The notes: generated by a model not told the origin, from the letters alone. A stretch of DNA of 64,000 bases from Petrosia ficiformis (GCA_947044365.1 OX345637.1:3272501-3336500), one strand, 5' to 3'; positions 50,801 to 64,000 are shown, counted from the stretch's first letter. Numbers and translations are program-made.

Positions 50801-53800
50801 GTCACAATTGTCTCTACTCTTTCAGTATTCTCTACAGTCACAGTAGTCACTAATATCACAATAGTCACTAATATCACAATAGTATCCACTGTCGAAATAA
50901 TCTATACTGTCAAAATTGTCTCTACTGTCACAAAAGTCTCTACTGCCACAGTGGTAACTGCTGTCACAGAAGAAATTATAGCCACGATAGTCTCTACCGT
51001 CAGAGTAGTCTCTACAGTCGCAGCAGTCTCAACTGTCAGAGTAGTCTCCACTGTCACAGAGGTAACTGCTTTCACAGTAGTCTCTATAGTCACAATAGTC
51101 TCTACTTTCATAATAGTCTCTACTGTAACCGTAGAGACAACAGTGACAGTAGAGACTACTTTGACAGTAGAGAATACTGTGACAGTAGAGACTACTGCGA
51201 TAAGAGATACTGCGGTGACAGTTGAAACTAATGCGACAATAGAGACTGTTGTGACAGTAGAGACTATTTCGAATATAGAGACTACTGTGACAGTAGAGAA
51301 TACTGTGAGACCAATTACCATTCTGACAGTAGAGACTATTGTGACAGTATAGACAATTGTGAGAGTAAAGACTATTTTGCCTATAGAGACTACTGCGACA
51401 GCAGAGACTGCAGTGACGGTTGAAACTACTGTGACAGTTAGAGACTATCGTGACAGTAGACTACTGACAGTAGAGACTACTGTGACAATAGACTCTACTG
51501 CAACAGTAGAGACTACAGTGACAGTAGAGACTACTTTGACGGTAGAGAATACTGTGACAGTAGAGACTACTGCGATACCAGATACTGCAGTGACAGTTGA
51601 AACTAATGAGACAATAGATACTGTTGTGACAGTAGATACTAAGGTGACAACAGTTACCACAAAGACATTAGCGACTACTGCGACAGCAGAGACTGCAGTG
51701 ACAGTAGAGACTATTGTGATTATAAAGAACTCTGTCACAGCAGTTACCAGTCTGACAGCAGAGACTATTTTGACAGTAGAGAGTATTGTGACAGTGGAGA
51801 CTATTGTGACAGTAGATATTATTGTGATTATATTGACTACTGTGACAGTAGAGACTATTGTGACAGAAGAAACTATTGTGACAGTGGAGACTATTGTGAT
51901 TATAGAGACTAATGTGACAGTAGAGCTTACAGTGACAGTAGTGACAATGGTGACAGTAGAGACAATTTTGACAGTAGAGACCATTGTGCCTACAGAGAGT
52001 ACTGTGACAGCATTGACAGCGGTGACAGTTGAAACTACTGTGACAGTAGAGACTACTGCGACAACAGATACTGCGCTAACAGTTAAACTACTGTGACTGT
52101 TCGAGACTATGTGACAGTGGTCTACTGAGAGTAGAGACTACTTTGACAATAATTGACTCTACTGTGGCAGTAGAGACTACAGTGACAGTAGAGGCTACTT
52201 TGACAGTAGAGAATATTGTGACAGTAGTGACTACTGCGATACCAGATACTGCAGTGACAGTTGAATCTAATGCGACAATAGAGACTGTTGTGACAGTAGA
52301 CACTATGGTGACAGCAGTTACCACAGAGATATTAGAGACAAAAGCGTCAGCAGAGACTGCAGTGACAGTACAGACTATAGTGACTATATAGTCTATTGTG
52401 ACAGTAGAGACTATTGTGACTATCGAGACTACTGTCACTGCAGAGACAGTGGTGACTGTTGTAACTAATGTGACAGTAGAGACTACTGCGACATTAAAGA
52501 CTATTGTGGCTTTAGATACTTCTGTGACAGCAGTTACCACTGTGGCACTACAGACTTCTGAGACAGTGGAGACAATCGTGACACTAGAGACAATTGTGAA
52601 AATAGAGACTATTGAGACAGCAGAGACTATTGTGATTATAGTGACTAATGTGACAGTAGAGACTGTGACAGTAGAGCATATTGTGACAGTAGAGACTATT
52701 GTGACAGTGGAGACTATAGTTACTATAGAGACTATTGTGAAAGTGGACACTATTGTGACAGTAGAGAGTATTGTGTCTATAGAGACTTCTGTGACAGCAG
52801 TTACCACTTTGACAGTAGAGACAACTCTGACAGTTGAGACTACTGCGACGGTAGAGACTAATCTGACTGTAGAGACAACTGTGACAGTAGAGACTACTCT
52901 GGCTATAGATACTTCTTTGACTGCAGTTACCACTGAGGCAGTAGAGACTACTCTGACAGTTGTGACTACTGCGACGATAGAGACTACAGTGACTATAGAG
53001 ACTGTTGTAACAGTAGAGCCTACAATCACTTGTGACAGTAGAGACTACTGTGACAGTAGAGACCACTGCGATAGTAAAGACTGCGGCCACAGTTGAAACT
53101 ACTGATATTAGAGACTACTGTGACATTATAGGCTACTGCGACAGCAATATTACCACCCTGACATTAGAGACTACTTCACAATGGTCTCTAATGTCACAAT
53201 GGTCTACTGTCAAAATTGTCTCCACTGTCTCAATCGTCTCTACTGTCAAAATTGTGTCCAGTGTCATAGTATTCTCTACTGCCACAGTAGTCACTATAAT
53301 TACAATAGTCACTACTGTCACCATAGTATCTACTGTCACAGTGGTAAACGCTAACACAGTTATCTCTATAGTCTCTACTATCACAATAGTCTCCACTGTA
53401 AAAATAGTCTATACTGTCCTAATTTTCTCTACTGTCACAGTAGTCTCTACTGTCACAAGTGCATATAGTCGACTGTCACAATAGTCTCTAGTGTCACAAT
53501 TGTCTCCTCTGTTACAATTGTGTCTACTGTCAGTATAACTGCTGTCACAGTAGTCTCTATAGTCACAAAAGTCTCTACTGTCAAAATATTCTCCACGGTC
53601 ACAATAGTCTCTAATGTCACAATAGTCTCTACTGTCACAATAGTCTCTATAGTTACAATAGTCTCTACTGTTTCAGTAGTCTCTACAGTCACAATAGTCT
53701 CTAAATTCCCAATTGTCTCTACTGTCGCAGTTTGCTCTACTGTCGCAGTAGTCACTACAATCACAATAGTCTCTACAGTCACAATAGTCTCTACTCTCAA

Positions 53801-56679
53801 AGTGGTCACTGCTGTCACAGTAGTCTCTATAGTCACAATAGTCTCTACTGTCACAATAGTCTCTACTGTCACAATTGTCTTTACTGTCACAGTAGTTTCC
53901 ATAGTCAAAATAGTGTCTACTGTCACAATTGTATCTACTGTCACAATTGTCTCTACTGTCTCAGTAGTCTGTACTATCACAGTAGAGTTTGTTGTCACAG
54001 CAGTCTCTACTCTCACAGTAGTCTCTACTGTCACAAGTGCCAATAGTCTTTACAGTCACAATAGTCTTTTTAGTCAAAACAATCTCCACTGTCACAATAG
54101 TCTCTACTGCCAGAGTAGTCTTTACCGTCGCAGTAGTCTCAACTCTCACAGCAGTCTCTAATATCACAGTGGTAACTGCTGTCACAATAGCCTCTAGTGT
54201 CACAGTAGAGTCTATTGTCACAGTAGTCTGTCTACTGTCACAGTAGTCTCTACTGTCAAAGGTGACTGTAGTCTTTACTGTCACAGTAGTGTCTATAGTC
54301 ACAAGAATCTCTCCTGTCACAATAGCCTCCACTGTCACAACAGTCTTCATATTTACAATAGTCTCTACTGTCACAATTGTCTCTACTGTCACAGTAGTTT
54401 CAACTGTCACCACTGTCTCTGCTATCACTGTAGTCTTTACTGTCACAATTGTCTCTACTGTCTCAATAGTCTCCACTGCCACAATAGTTTCTACACTCAC
54501 AATAGTCTCTACAGTCACAATTGTCTCTACAGTCACAGTAGAGTCTATAGTCAGAATAGATTCCACTGTCAAAATAATCTCTACTGTCACAATAGTCTCT
54601 ACTGCCACAGTGGTAACTGCTGTCACAGAAGTATCCATAGCCACAGTAGTCTGTACTGTCACAGTAGTCTCTACTGGCAGAGTAGTCTCTACAGTCGCAG
54701 TAGTCTCAACTGTCACAGTGGTAACTGCTGTCACAGTAGTCTCTATAGACACAAAAGTCTCTACTGTCACAATAGACTCTACTGTGACAATAGAGACAAC
54801 AGTGACATTAGAGACTACATTGACGGTAGAGAATACTGTGACAGTAGAGAGTACTGCGATTGCAGATACTGCGGTGACAGTTGAAACTAATGCGACAATA
54901 GAGACCGTTGTGACAGTAGAGACTATTGCGAGTATAGAGGCTACTGTGACAGTAAAGAATACTGTGACAACAGTTACCACTCTGACAGTAGAGACTATTA
55001 TTACAGTAGAGACTAATGTGTCAGTGGAGACTATTGTGACACTAGAGATAATTGTGAAAATAGAGACTATTGTGATTATAGTGACTACTGTGAGAGTTGA
55101 GACTAATGTGACAGTAGAAACTATTGTGACACTAGAGACAATTGTGAAAATAGAGACTATTGAGACAGTAGAGACTATTGTGATTATAGTGACTACTGTG
55201 AAAGAAGAGACTAATGTGACAGTGGAGACTATTGCGACAGTAGAGACTATTGTGACATCTGAGACTATTGTGACTAGGAGACTACGGTGACATTAGAGAC
55301 AATTGTGACAGTAGAGCCAATTGTGACAGTAGAGACTATTGTGACAGTGAAGACTATTGTGACAAGAGAGACTATTGTAAATATAGAGACTCCTGTCCCC
55401 ATAGAGAACACTGTGAGAGCAGAGACTGCGTGACAATTGAAACTACTGATATTAGAGACTACTGTGACAGTAGAGACTACTGCGACAGCAATTACCACCC
55501 TGACATTAGGGACTACATCACAATTGTCTCTACTGTCTCAGTTGTCTCTACTGACAAAATTGTCACCACTGTCACAGTAGTCACTATAATCACAATAGTC
55601 TCTACTGTCACAATAGTCTCTACTGTCACAGTGGTAACTGCTGTCACAGTAGTCTCAATAGTCACAATAGTCTCTATAGTCACAATAGACTACTATTTCA
55701 ATAGTCTCCAGTCACAATAGTCTCTACCCTCACAATAGTGTCTACTGTCACAGTGGTAACTGCTGTCACAGTAGTCTCAACTGTCCCAGTAGAGTCTATT
55801 GTCACAGTAGAGTCTATTGTCACAGTAGACTCTACTGTCATAAGTCTACCGTCACAGCAGTCTCTAACAGTCACAGTACATTCTACTGTCACTGCAGTCT
55901 CCGTAGAGACTATTGTGACAGTAGAGATTATTGTGACAGCGGAGACTGTTGTGACAGTAGAGACTACTGTGACAGTAGAGACTACTGTGATAGAAGAGAC
56001 AGCGGTGACAGTTGAAACTACTGAAACAGTAGAGACAGTAGAGATTAACAATTATGACTATAATGACTACTGTGACAGAGAGAGTATTGTGACTGGAGAG
56101 ACTATTGTGAATATAGAGACTACTGAGACAGTAGAGACTATAGTCACTTGTGACAGTAGAGAATACTGTCACAGTAGCGACTATTGTGACAATAGACTAC
56201 TGTGACACTAGAGGCTATTGTTACAGTATAGACTACTGCGACAGCAGTTACCACCGTGACAGTGAGGAACACCGTGACATTAGTGAGTACTGCGACATCA
56301 GAGACTGCAGTGACAGTAGAGACTACGGTGACTATTGAGACTACTGTGACAGTAGAGACCACTGCGACAGCAAATACCACCCTGACATTAGAGACTACGT
56401 CACAATAGTCTCCACTGTCAAAATATTCTATACTGTCCCAATTGCCTCTACTTACAGTAGTCTCTACTGTCAAATTTGAGTCTATTTTCACAGTAGTCTC
56501 TACTCTCACAGTAGTCTCTACTGTCACGAATGCCTATAGTCTGTGCGATCACAATAATCTCTACTGTCACAATTATCTCTATAGTCACAATAGTCTCTAC
56601 TGTCTCAGTTGTCTCTACTGACAAAATTGTCACCACTGTCACAGTAGTCACTATAATCACAATAGTCTCTACTGTCACA
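47898..56679. repeat. 8,782-bp tandem duplication, copy 1
   Basis: From about 47898 the sequence repeats at a constant offset of 8,782 bp until the window ends, so copy 2 starts at about 56680. Marker pairs include GTCTTTACTGCCACAG at 47901/56683. I noticed only isolated differences, for example GTCACCACTG versus GTCCCCACTG near 49585/58367 and GCGGCCACAG versus GCGGCGACAG near 53085/61867. Confidence 0.85.
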
Positions 56680-59600
56680 ATAGTCTTTACTGCCACAGTG
56701 GTAACTGCTGTCACAGAAGAAATTATAGCCACGATAGTCTCTACCGTCAGAGTAGTCTCTACAGTCGCAGTAGTCTCAACTGTCAGAGTAGTCTCTACTG
56801 TCACAGAGGTAACTGCTTTCACAGTAGTCTCTATAGTCACAATAGTCTCTACTTTCATAATAGTCTCTACTGTGACCGTAGAGACAACAGTGACAGTAGA
56901 GACTACTTTGAAAGTAGAGAATACTGTGACAGTAGAGACTACTGCGATAAGAGATACTGCGGTGACAGTTGAAACTAATGCGACAATAGAGACTGTTGTG
57001 AATGTAGAGACTATTTCGAATATAGAGACTACTGGGACAGTAGAGAATACTATGAGACCAATTACCATTCTGACAGTAGAGACTATTGTGACAGTGGAGA
57101 CTATTGTGACAGTAGAGACTATTGTGACAGTATAGACAATTGTGAGAGGAAAGACTATTTGGCCTGTAGAGACTACTGCGACAGCAGAGACTGCAGTGAC
57201 GGTAAAAACTACTGTGACAGTTAGAGACTATCGTGACAGTAGACTACTGACAGTAGAGACTACTGAGACAATAGACTCTACTGAAACAGTAGAGACTACA
57301 GTGACAGTAGAGACTACTTTGACGGTAGAGAATACTGTGACAGTAGAGACTACTGCGATACCAGATACTGCAGTGACAGTTGAAACTAATGTGACAATAG
57401 AGACTGTTGTGACAGTAGATACTAAGGTGACAGCAGTTACCACCTAGACATTAGAGATTACTGCGACAGCAGAGACTGCAGTGACAGTAGAGACTATTGT
57501 GATTATAAAGAACTCTGTCACAGCAGTTACCAGTCTGACAGCAGAGACTATTTAGACAGTAGAGAGTATTGTGACAGTGGAGACTATTGTGACAGTAGAT
57601 ATTGTGATTATATTGACTACTGTGACAGTAGAGACTATTGTGACGGTAGAAACTATTGTGACAGTGGAGACTATTGTTATAGTAGAAACTATTGTGACAG
57701 CAGATACTATTGTGATTATGGTGACTAATGTGACAGTAGAGACTGTGACAGTAGAGCATATTGTGACAGTAGAGAATATTGTGAAAGTGGACACTATTGT
57801 GACAGTAGAGAGTATTGTGTCTATAGAGACTACTGTGACAGCAGTTACCACTTTGACAGTAGAGACAACTCTGACAGTTGAGACTACTGCGACGGTAGAG
57901 ACTAATCTGACTGTAGAGACAACTGTGACAGTAGAGACTATTGTGTCTATAGAGACTACTGTGACAGCAGTTACAACTGCTGCAGTAGAGACTGTCGTGA
58001 CTATAGAGACTATTGTGACAGTAGAGACTATAGGCACTTGTGACAGTAGAGACTACTGTGACAGTAGAGACTACTGGGATAATAAACTCTACTGTCACAG
58101 TGGAAACTACAGTGAAAGTAGAGACTACACTGACCGCAGAGACTACTGCGACAGCAGAGACAGCGATGACAGTTGAAACTACTGTGATAGTTAGAGACTT
58201 TTGTGAGAGTAGACTACTGACAGTAGAGACTACTGTGACAATAGGCTCTACAGTGAAACTAGAGGATATTGTGACAGTAGACTACTGCGACAGCAGTTAC
58301 CACCCTGACATTAGGGACTAAATCACAATTGTCTCTACTGTCTCAGTTGTCTCTATTGACAAAATTGTCCCCACTGTCACAGTATTCACTACTGTCACAG
58401 TAGTCACTATAATCACAATAGTCTCTACTGTCCAATAGTCTCTACTGTCACAATTGTCTCTTCTGTCACAGTATTCTCTATAGTCACAATAGTCTCTACT
58501 TTCATAATAGTCTCTACTGTGACCGTAGAGACAACAGTGACAGTAGACTACTTTGACAGTAGAGAATACTGTGACAGTAGAGACTACTGCGATAAAAGAT
58601 ACTGCGGTGACAGTTGAAACTAATGCGACAATAGAGACTGTTTGGACAGTAGAGACTATTTCGAATATAGAGACTACTGTGACAGTAGAGTATACTGTGA
58701 GAGCAATTACCACTCTGACAGTAGATGCTATTGCAACAGTGGAGACTATTGTGACAGTAGAGACTATTGTGACAGTGGAGACTCTTGTGACAGCAGATAC
58801 CACTCTGACGTTAGAGACTACGTCACAATAGTCTCCACTGTCAAAATAGTCTCTAATGTCACAATTGTCTTTACTGTCACAGTAGTTTCTATAGTCAAAA
58901 TAGTCTCTACTGACACAATTGTATCTATTTTCACAATTGTCTCTACTGTCACAATAGTCTCCAATGTCACAATAGTCTATACAGTCACAATAGTCTCTTC
59001 AGTCACAATAGTCTCCACTGTCACAATAGTCTCCACAGTCACAATAGTCTCTACTGTCACATTTGTCTCTGCTGTCACAGTATTCTCTACATTCACAGTA
59101 TTCACTACAATCAGAATAGTCCCTACAGTCACAATAGTCTCTACTGTCACAGTTGTAACTGCTGTCACAGTAGTCTCTATAGTCACAATAGTCTCTATTG
59201 CCTCAATAATCTCTACTGTCACAGTAGTTTCTATAGTCACAATTGTCTCTACTGTCAAAATAGTCTCTAATGTCACAATTGTCTTTACTGTCAGAGCAGT
59301 TCCTATAATCACAATAGTCTCTACTGTCCAATTGTATCTACTGTCATAATTGTCTCTACTGTCACAGTAGTCTCTATTGTCACAGCAGAGACTATTGTCA
59401 CAGTAGTCTCTACTCTATATGCAGTCTCTACTGTCACAAGTCCCTATAGTCTCTAATGTCACAGAAGTCTCTATAGTCACAATTGTATCTCCTGTGACAA
59501 TAGTCTCCACTGTCACAATTGGTTCTAAGTCAATATTATCTTTTCTGTCACAATAGTCTTTATAGTCACAATAGTCTCTACTGTCACAATTGTCTCTACT

Positions 59601-62600
59601 CTTTCAGTATTCTCTACAGTCACAGTAGTCACTAATATCACAATAGTCACTAATATCACAATAGTATCCACTGTCGAAATAATCTATACTGTCAAAATTG
59701 TCTCTACTGTCACAAAAGTCTCTACTGCCACAGTGGTAACTGCTGTCACAGAAGAAATTATAGCCACGATAGTCTCTACCGTCAGAGTAGTCTCTACAGT
59801 CGCAGCAGTCTCAACTGTCAGAGTAGTCTCCACTGTCACAGAGGTAACTGCTTTCACAGTAGTCTCTATAGTCACAATAGTCTCTACTTTCATAATAGTC
59901 TCTACTGTAACCGTAGAGACAACAGTGACAGTAGAGACTACTTTGACAGTAGAGAATACTGTGACAGTAGAGACTACTGCGATAAGAGATACTGCGGTGA
60001 CAGTTGAAACTAATGCGACAATAGAGACTGTTGTGACAGTAGAGACTATTTCGAATATAGAGACTACTGTGACAGTAGAGAATACTGTGAGACCAATTAC
60101 CATTCTGACAGTAGAGACTATTGTGACAGTATAGACAATTGTGAGAGTAAAGACTATTTTGCCTATAGAGACTACTGCGACAGCAGAGACTGCAGTGACG
60201 GTTGAAACTACTGTGACAGTTAGAGACTATCGTGACAGTAGACTACTGACAGTAGAGACTACTGTGACAATAGACTCTACTGCAACAGTAGAGACTACAG
60301 TGACAGTAGAGACTACTTTGACGGTAGAGAATACTGTGACAGTAGAGACTACTGCGATACCAGATACTGCAGTGACAGTTGAAACTAATGAGACAATAGA
60401 TACTGTTGTGACAGTAGATACTAAGGTGACAACAGTTACCACAAAGACATTAGCGACTACTGCGACAGCAGAGACTGCAGTGACAGTAGAGACTATTGTG
60501 ATTATAAAGAACTCTGTCACAGCAGTTACCAGTCTGACAGCAGAGACTATTTTGACAGTAGAGAGTATTGTGACAGTGGAGACTATTGTGACAGTAGATA
60601 TTATTGTGATTATATTGACTACTGTGACAGTAGAGACTATTGTGACAGAAGAAACTATTGTGACAGTGGAGACTATTGTGATTATAGAGACTAATGTGAC
60701 AGTAGAGCTTACAGTGACAGTAGTGACAATGGTGACAGTAGAGACAATTTTGACAGTAGAGACCATTGTGCCTACAGAGAGTACTGTGACAGCATTGACA
60801 GCGGTGACAGTTGAAACTACTGTGACAGTAGAGACTACTGCGACAACAGATACTGCGCTAACAGTTAAACTACTGTGACTGTTCGAGACTATGTGACAGT
60901 GGTCTACTGAGAGTAGAGACTACTTTGACAATAATTGACTCTACTGTGGCAGTAGAGACTACAGTGACAGTAGAGGCTACTTTGACAGTAGAGAATATTG
61001 TGACAGTAGTGACTACTGCGATACCAGATACTGCAGTGACAGTTGAATCTAATGCGACAATAGAGACTGTTGTGACAGTAGACACTATGGTGACAGCAGT
61101 TACCACAGAGATATTAGAGACAAAAGCGTCAGCAGAGACTGCAGTGACAGTACAGACTATAGTGACTATATAGTCTATTGTGACAGTAGAGACTATTGTG
61201 ACTATCGAGACTACTGTCACTGCAGAGACAGTGGTGACTGTTGTAACTAATGTGACAGTAGAGACTACTGCGACATTAAAGACTATTGTGGCTTTAGATA
61301 CTTCTGTGACAGCAGTTACCACTGTGGCACTACAGACTTCTGAGACAGTGGAGACAATCGTGACACTAGAGACAATTGTGAAAATAGAGACTATTGAGAC
61401 AGCAGAGACTATTGTGATTATAGTGACTAATGTGACAGTAGAGACTGTGACAGTAGAGCATATTGTGACAGTAGAGACTATTGTGACAGTGGAGACTATA
61501 GTTACTATAGAGACTATTGTGAAAGTGGACACTATTGTGACAGTAGAGAGTATTGTGTCTATAGAGACTTCTGTGACAGCAGTTACCACTTTGACAGTAG
61601 AGACAACTCTGACAGTTGAGACTACTGCGACGGTAGAGACTAATCTGACTGTAGAGACAACTGTGACAGTAGAGACTACTCTGGCTATAGATACTTCTTT
61701 GACTGCAGTTACCACTGAGGCAGTAGAGACTACTCTGACAGTTGTGACTACTGCGACGATAGAGACTACAGTGACTATAGAGACTGTTGTAACAGTAGAG
61801 CCTACAATCACTTGTGACAGTAGAGACTACTGTGACAGTAGAGACCACTGCGATAGTAAAGACTGCGGCGACAGTTGAAACTACTGATATTAGAGACTAC
61901 TGTGACATTATAGGCTACTGCGACAGCAATATTACCACCCTGACATTAGAGACTACTTCACAATGGTCTCTAATGTCACAATGGTCTACTGTCAAAATTG
62001 TCTCCACTGTCTCAATCGTCTCTACTGTCAAAATTGTGTCCAGTGTCATAGTATTCTCTACTGCCACAGTAGTCACTATAATTACAATAGTCACTACTGT
62101 CACCATAGTATCTACTGTCACAGTGGTAAACGCTAACACAGTTATCTCTATAGTCTCTACTATCACAATAGTCTCCACTGTAAAAATAGTCTATACTGTC
62201 CTAATTTTCTCTACTGTCACAGTAGTCTCTACTGTCACAAGTGCATATAGTCGACTGTCACAATAGTCTCTAGTGTCACAATTGTCTCCTCTGTTACAAT
62301 TGTGTCTACTGTCAGTATAACTGCTGTCACAGTAGTCTCTATAGTCACAAAAGTCTCTACTGTCAAAATATTCTCCACGGTCACAATAGTCTCTAATGTC
62401 ACAATAGTCTCTACTGTCACAATAGTCTCTATAGTTACAATAGTCTCTACTGTTTCAGTAGTCTCTACAGTCACAATAGTCTCTAAATTCCCAATTGTCT
62501 CTACTGTCGCAGTTTGCTCTACTGTCGCAGTAGTCACTACAATCACAATAGTCTCTACAGTCACAATAGTCTCTACTCTCAAAGTGGTCACTGCTGTCAC

Positions 62601-64000
62601 AGTAGTCTCTATAGTCACAATAGTCTCTACTGTCACAATAGTCTCTACTGTCACAATTGTCTTTACTGTCACAGTAGTTTCCATAGTCAAAATAGTGTCT
62701 ACTGTCACAATTGTATCTACTGTCACAATTGTCTCTACTGTCTCAGTAGTCTGTACTATCACAGTAGAGTTTGTTGTCACAGCAGTCTCTACTCTCACAG
62801 TAGTCTCTACTGTCACAAGTGCCAATAGTCTTTACAGTCACAATAGTCTTTTTAGTCAAAACAATCTCCACTGTCACAATAGTCTCTACTGCCAGAGTAG
62901 TCTTTACCGTCGCAGTAGTCTCAACTCTCACAGCAGTCTCTAATATCACAGTGGTAACTGCTGTCACAATAGCCTCTAGTGTCACAGTAGAGTCTATTGT
63001 CACAGTAGTCTGTCTACTGTCACAGTAGTCTCTACTGTCAAAGGTGACTGTAGTCTTTACTGTCACAGTAGTGTCTATAGTCACAAGAATCTCTCCTGTC
63101 ACAATAGCCTCCACTGTCACAACAGTCTTCATATTTACAATAGTCTCTACTGTCACAATTGTCTCTACTGTCACAGTAGTTTCAACTGTCACCACTGTCT
63201 CTGCTATCACTGTAGTCTTTACTGTCACAATTGTCTCTACTGTCTCAATAGTCTCCACTGCCACAATAGTTTCTACACTCACAATAGTCTCTACAGTCAC
63301 AATTGTCTCTACAGTCACAGTAGAGTCTATAGTCAGAATAGATTCCACTGTCAAAATAATCTCTACTGTCACAATAGTCTCTACTGCCACAGTGGTAACT
63401 GCTGTCACAGAAGTATCCATAGCCACAGTAGTCTGTACTGTCACAGTAGTCTCTACTGGCAGAGTAGTCTCTACAGTCGCAGTAGTCTCAACTGTCACAG
63501 TGGTAACTGCTGTCACAGTAGTCTCTATAGACACAAAAGTCTCTACTGTCACAATAGACTCTACTGTGACAATAGAGACAACAGTGACATTAGAGACTAC
63601 ATTGACGGTAGAGAATACTGTGACAGTAGAGAGTACTGCGATTGCAGATACTGCGGTGACAGTTGAAACTAATGCGACAATAGAGACCGTTGTGACAGTA
63701 GAGACTATTGCGAGTATAGAGGCTACTGTGACAGTAAAGAATACTGTGACAACAGTTACCACTCTGACAGTAGAGACTATTATTACAGTAGAGACTAATG
63801 TGTCAGTGGAGACTATTGTGACACTAGAGATAATTGTGAAAATAGAGACTATTGTGATTATAGTGACTACTGTGAGAGTTGAGACTAATGTGACAGTAGA
63901 AACTATTGTGACACTAGAGACAATTGTGAAAATAGAGACTATTGAGACAGTAGAGACTATTGTGATTATAGTGACTACTGTGAAAGAAGAGACTAATGTG
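56680..64000. repeat. 8,782-bp tandem duplication, copy 2 (cut by window end)
   Basis: Continuation at the same constant offset; 7,321 bp of the second copy are present. All orientation switches of copy 1 are reproduced at the same relative positions. Confidence 0.85.

Larger units (their letters stand above)
29767..64000. repeat. 18-bp palindromic minisatellite with alternating orientation, runs off the window
   Basis: The unit is CAGTAG-AGA-CTACTG-TGA: two complementary hexamers separated by trinucleotides. In the other orientation it reads CAGTAG-TCT-CTACTG-TCA. The array flips orientation about 38 times. AGA-orientation blocks, approximately: 30008-31312, 31951-32400, 32778-34130, 35768-37650, 38107-38715, 39575-41000, 42610-43347, 43733-44227, 44693-45490, 46045-47205, 48090-49545, 49737-50040, 51130-53175, 54780-55520, 55905-56400, 56872-58322, 58515-58820, 59910-61957 and 63560-64000, plus a short one at 34207-34250. 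The rest is in TCT orientation. The period of 18 keeps many frames open on both strands (Val-Thr-Val-Glu-Thr-Ile or Ser-Thr-Val-Thr-Ile-Val). These are artefacts. There is no gene in these 34 kb. Confidence 0.95.

Noticed and set aside
29751..63762. Many open frames of 60-484 codons rich in Val, Thr, Glu or Ser
   Set aside because: Products of the 18-bp period. They overlap on both strands and change with every array inversion, and nothing outside the repeat is encoded.

Overview
This 64 kb window is repeat-dominated eukaryotic DNA, most likely from an invertebrate animal. The evidence for a eukaryote is kilobase-scale satellites, tetranucleotide microsatellites, a likely spliced gene, and an animal-type promoter block (NRF1-like and RFX X-box-like palindromes). 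I cannot name the species. A weak resemblance of one broken gene to ORFs I associate with sponge or cnidarian repeats is only a hint. There are no rRNA genes, no bacterial operons and no CRISPR array.

Layout. 1-3960: AT-rich DNA with no convincing gene, holding an old ~200-bp degenerate tandem repeat (about 1.1-2.3 kb) and a decamer repeat (2.4-2.64 kb). 3960-5902: short tandem repeats in blocks (a 9-mer, CTAT/CTAC, CATC, CCGT). 5903-21425 and 25508-28286: one 21-bp minisatellite array with higher-order repeats, split by an insertion. 21426-25507: a 4,082-bp island that I read as a complete DNA transposon. Its imperfect terminal inverted repeats start CACTGTG and CACAGTG, it is flanked by a 4-bp TAGT duplication, and removing it with one TAGT restores a perfect satellite unit. 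28287-29766: a degenerate CCCTAGA (TCTAGGG) heptamer array. 29767-64000 and beyond: an 18-bp palindromic minisatellite that flips orientation about 38 times and carries large recent duplications, including a tandem one of 8,782 bp.

The only plausible genes are inside the island: a decayed minus-strand gene (22134-22945) and a short plus-strand candidate (23458-24324). They are arranged head to head around a CpG-dense candidate promoter (about 23160-23235). The candidate plus-strand intron carries a 36-bp minisatellite. No transposase catalytic domain was recognised, so the element looks non-autonomous or decayed.

The very long open frames in the arrays arise because the units (18, 21, 36, 9 bp) are multiples of three. 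I do not annotate them as proteins.
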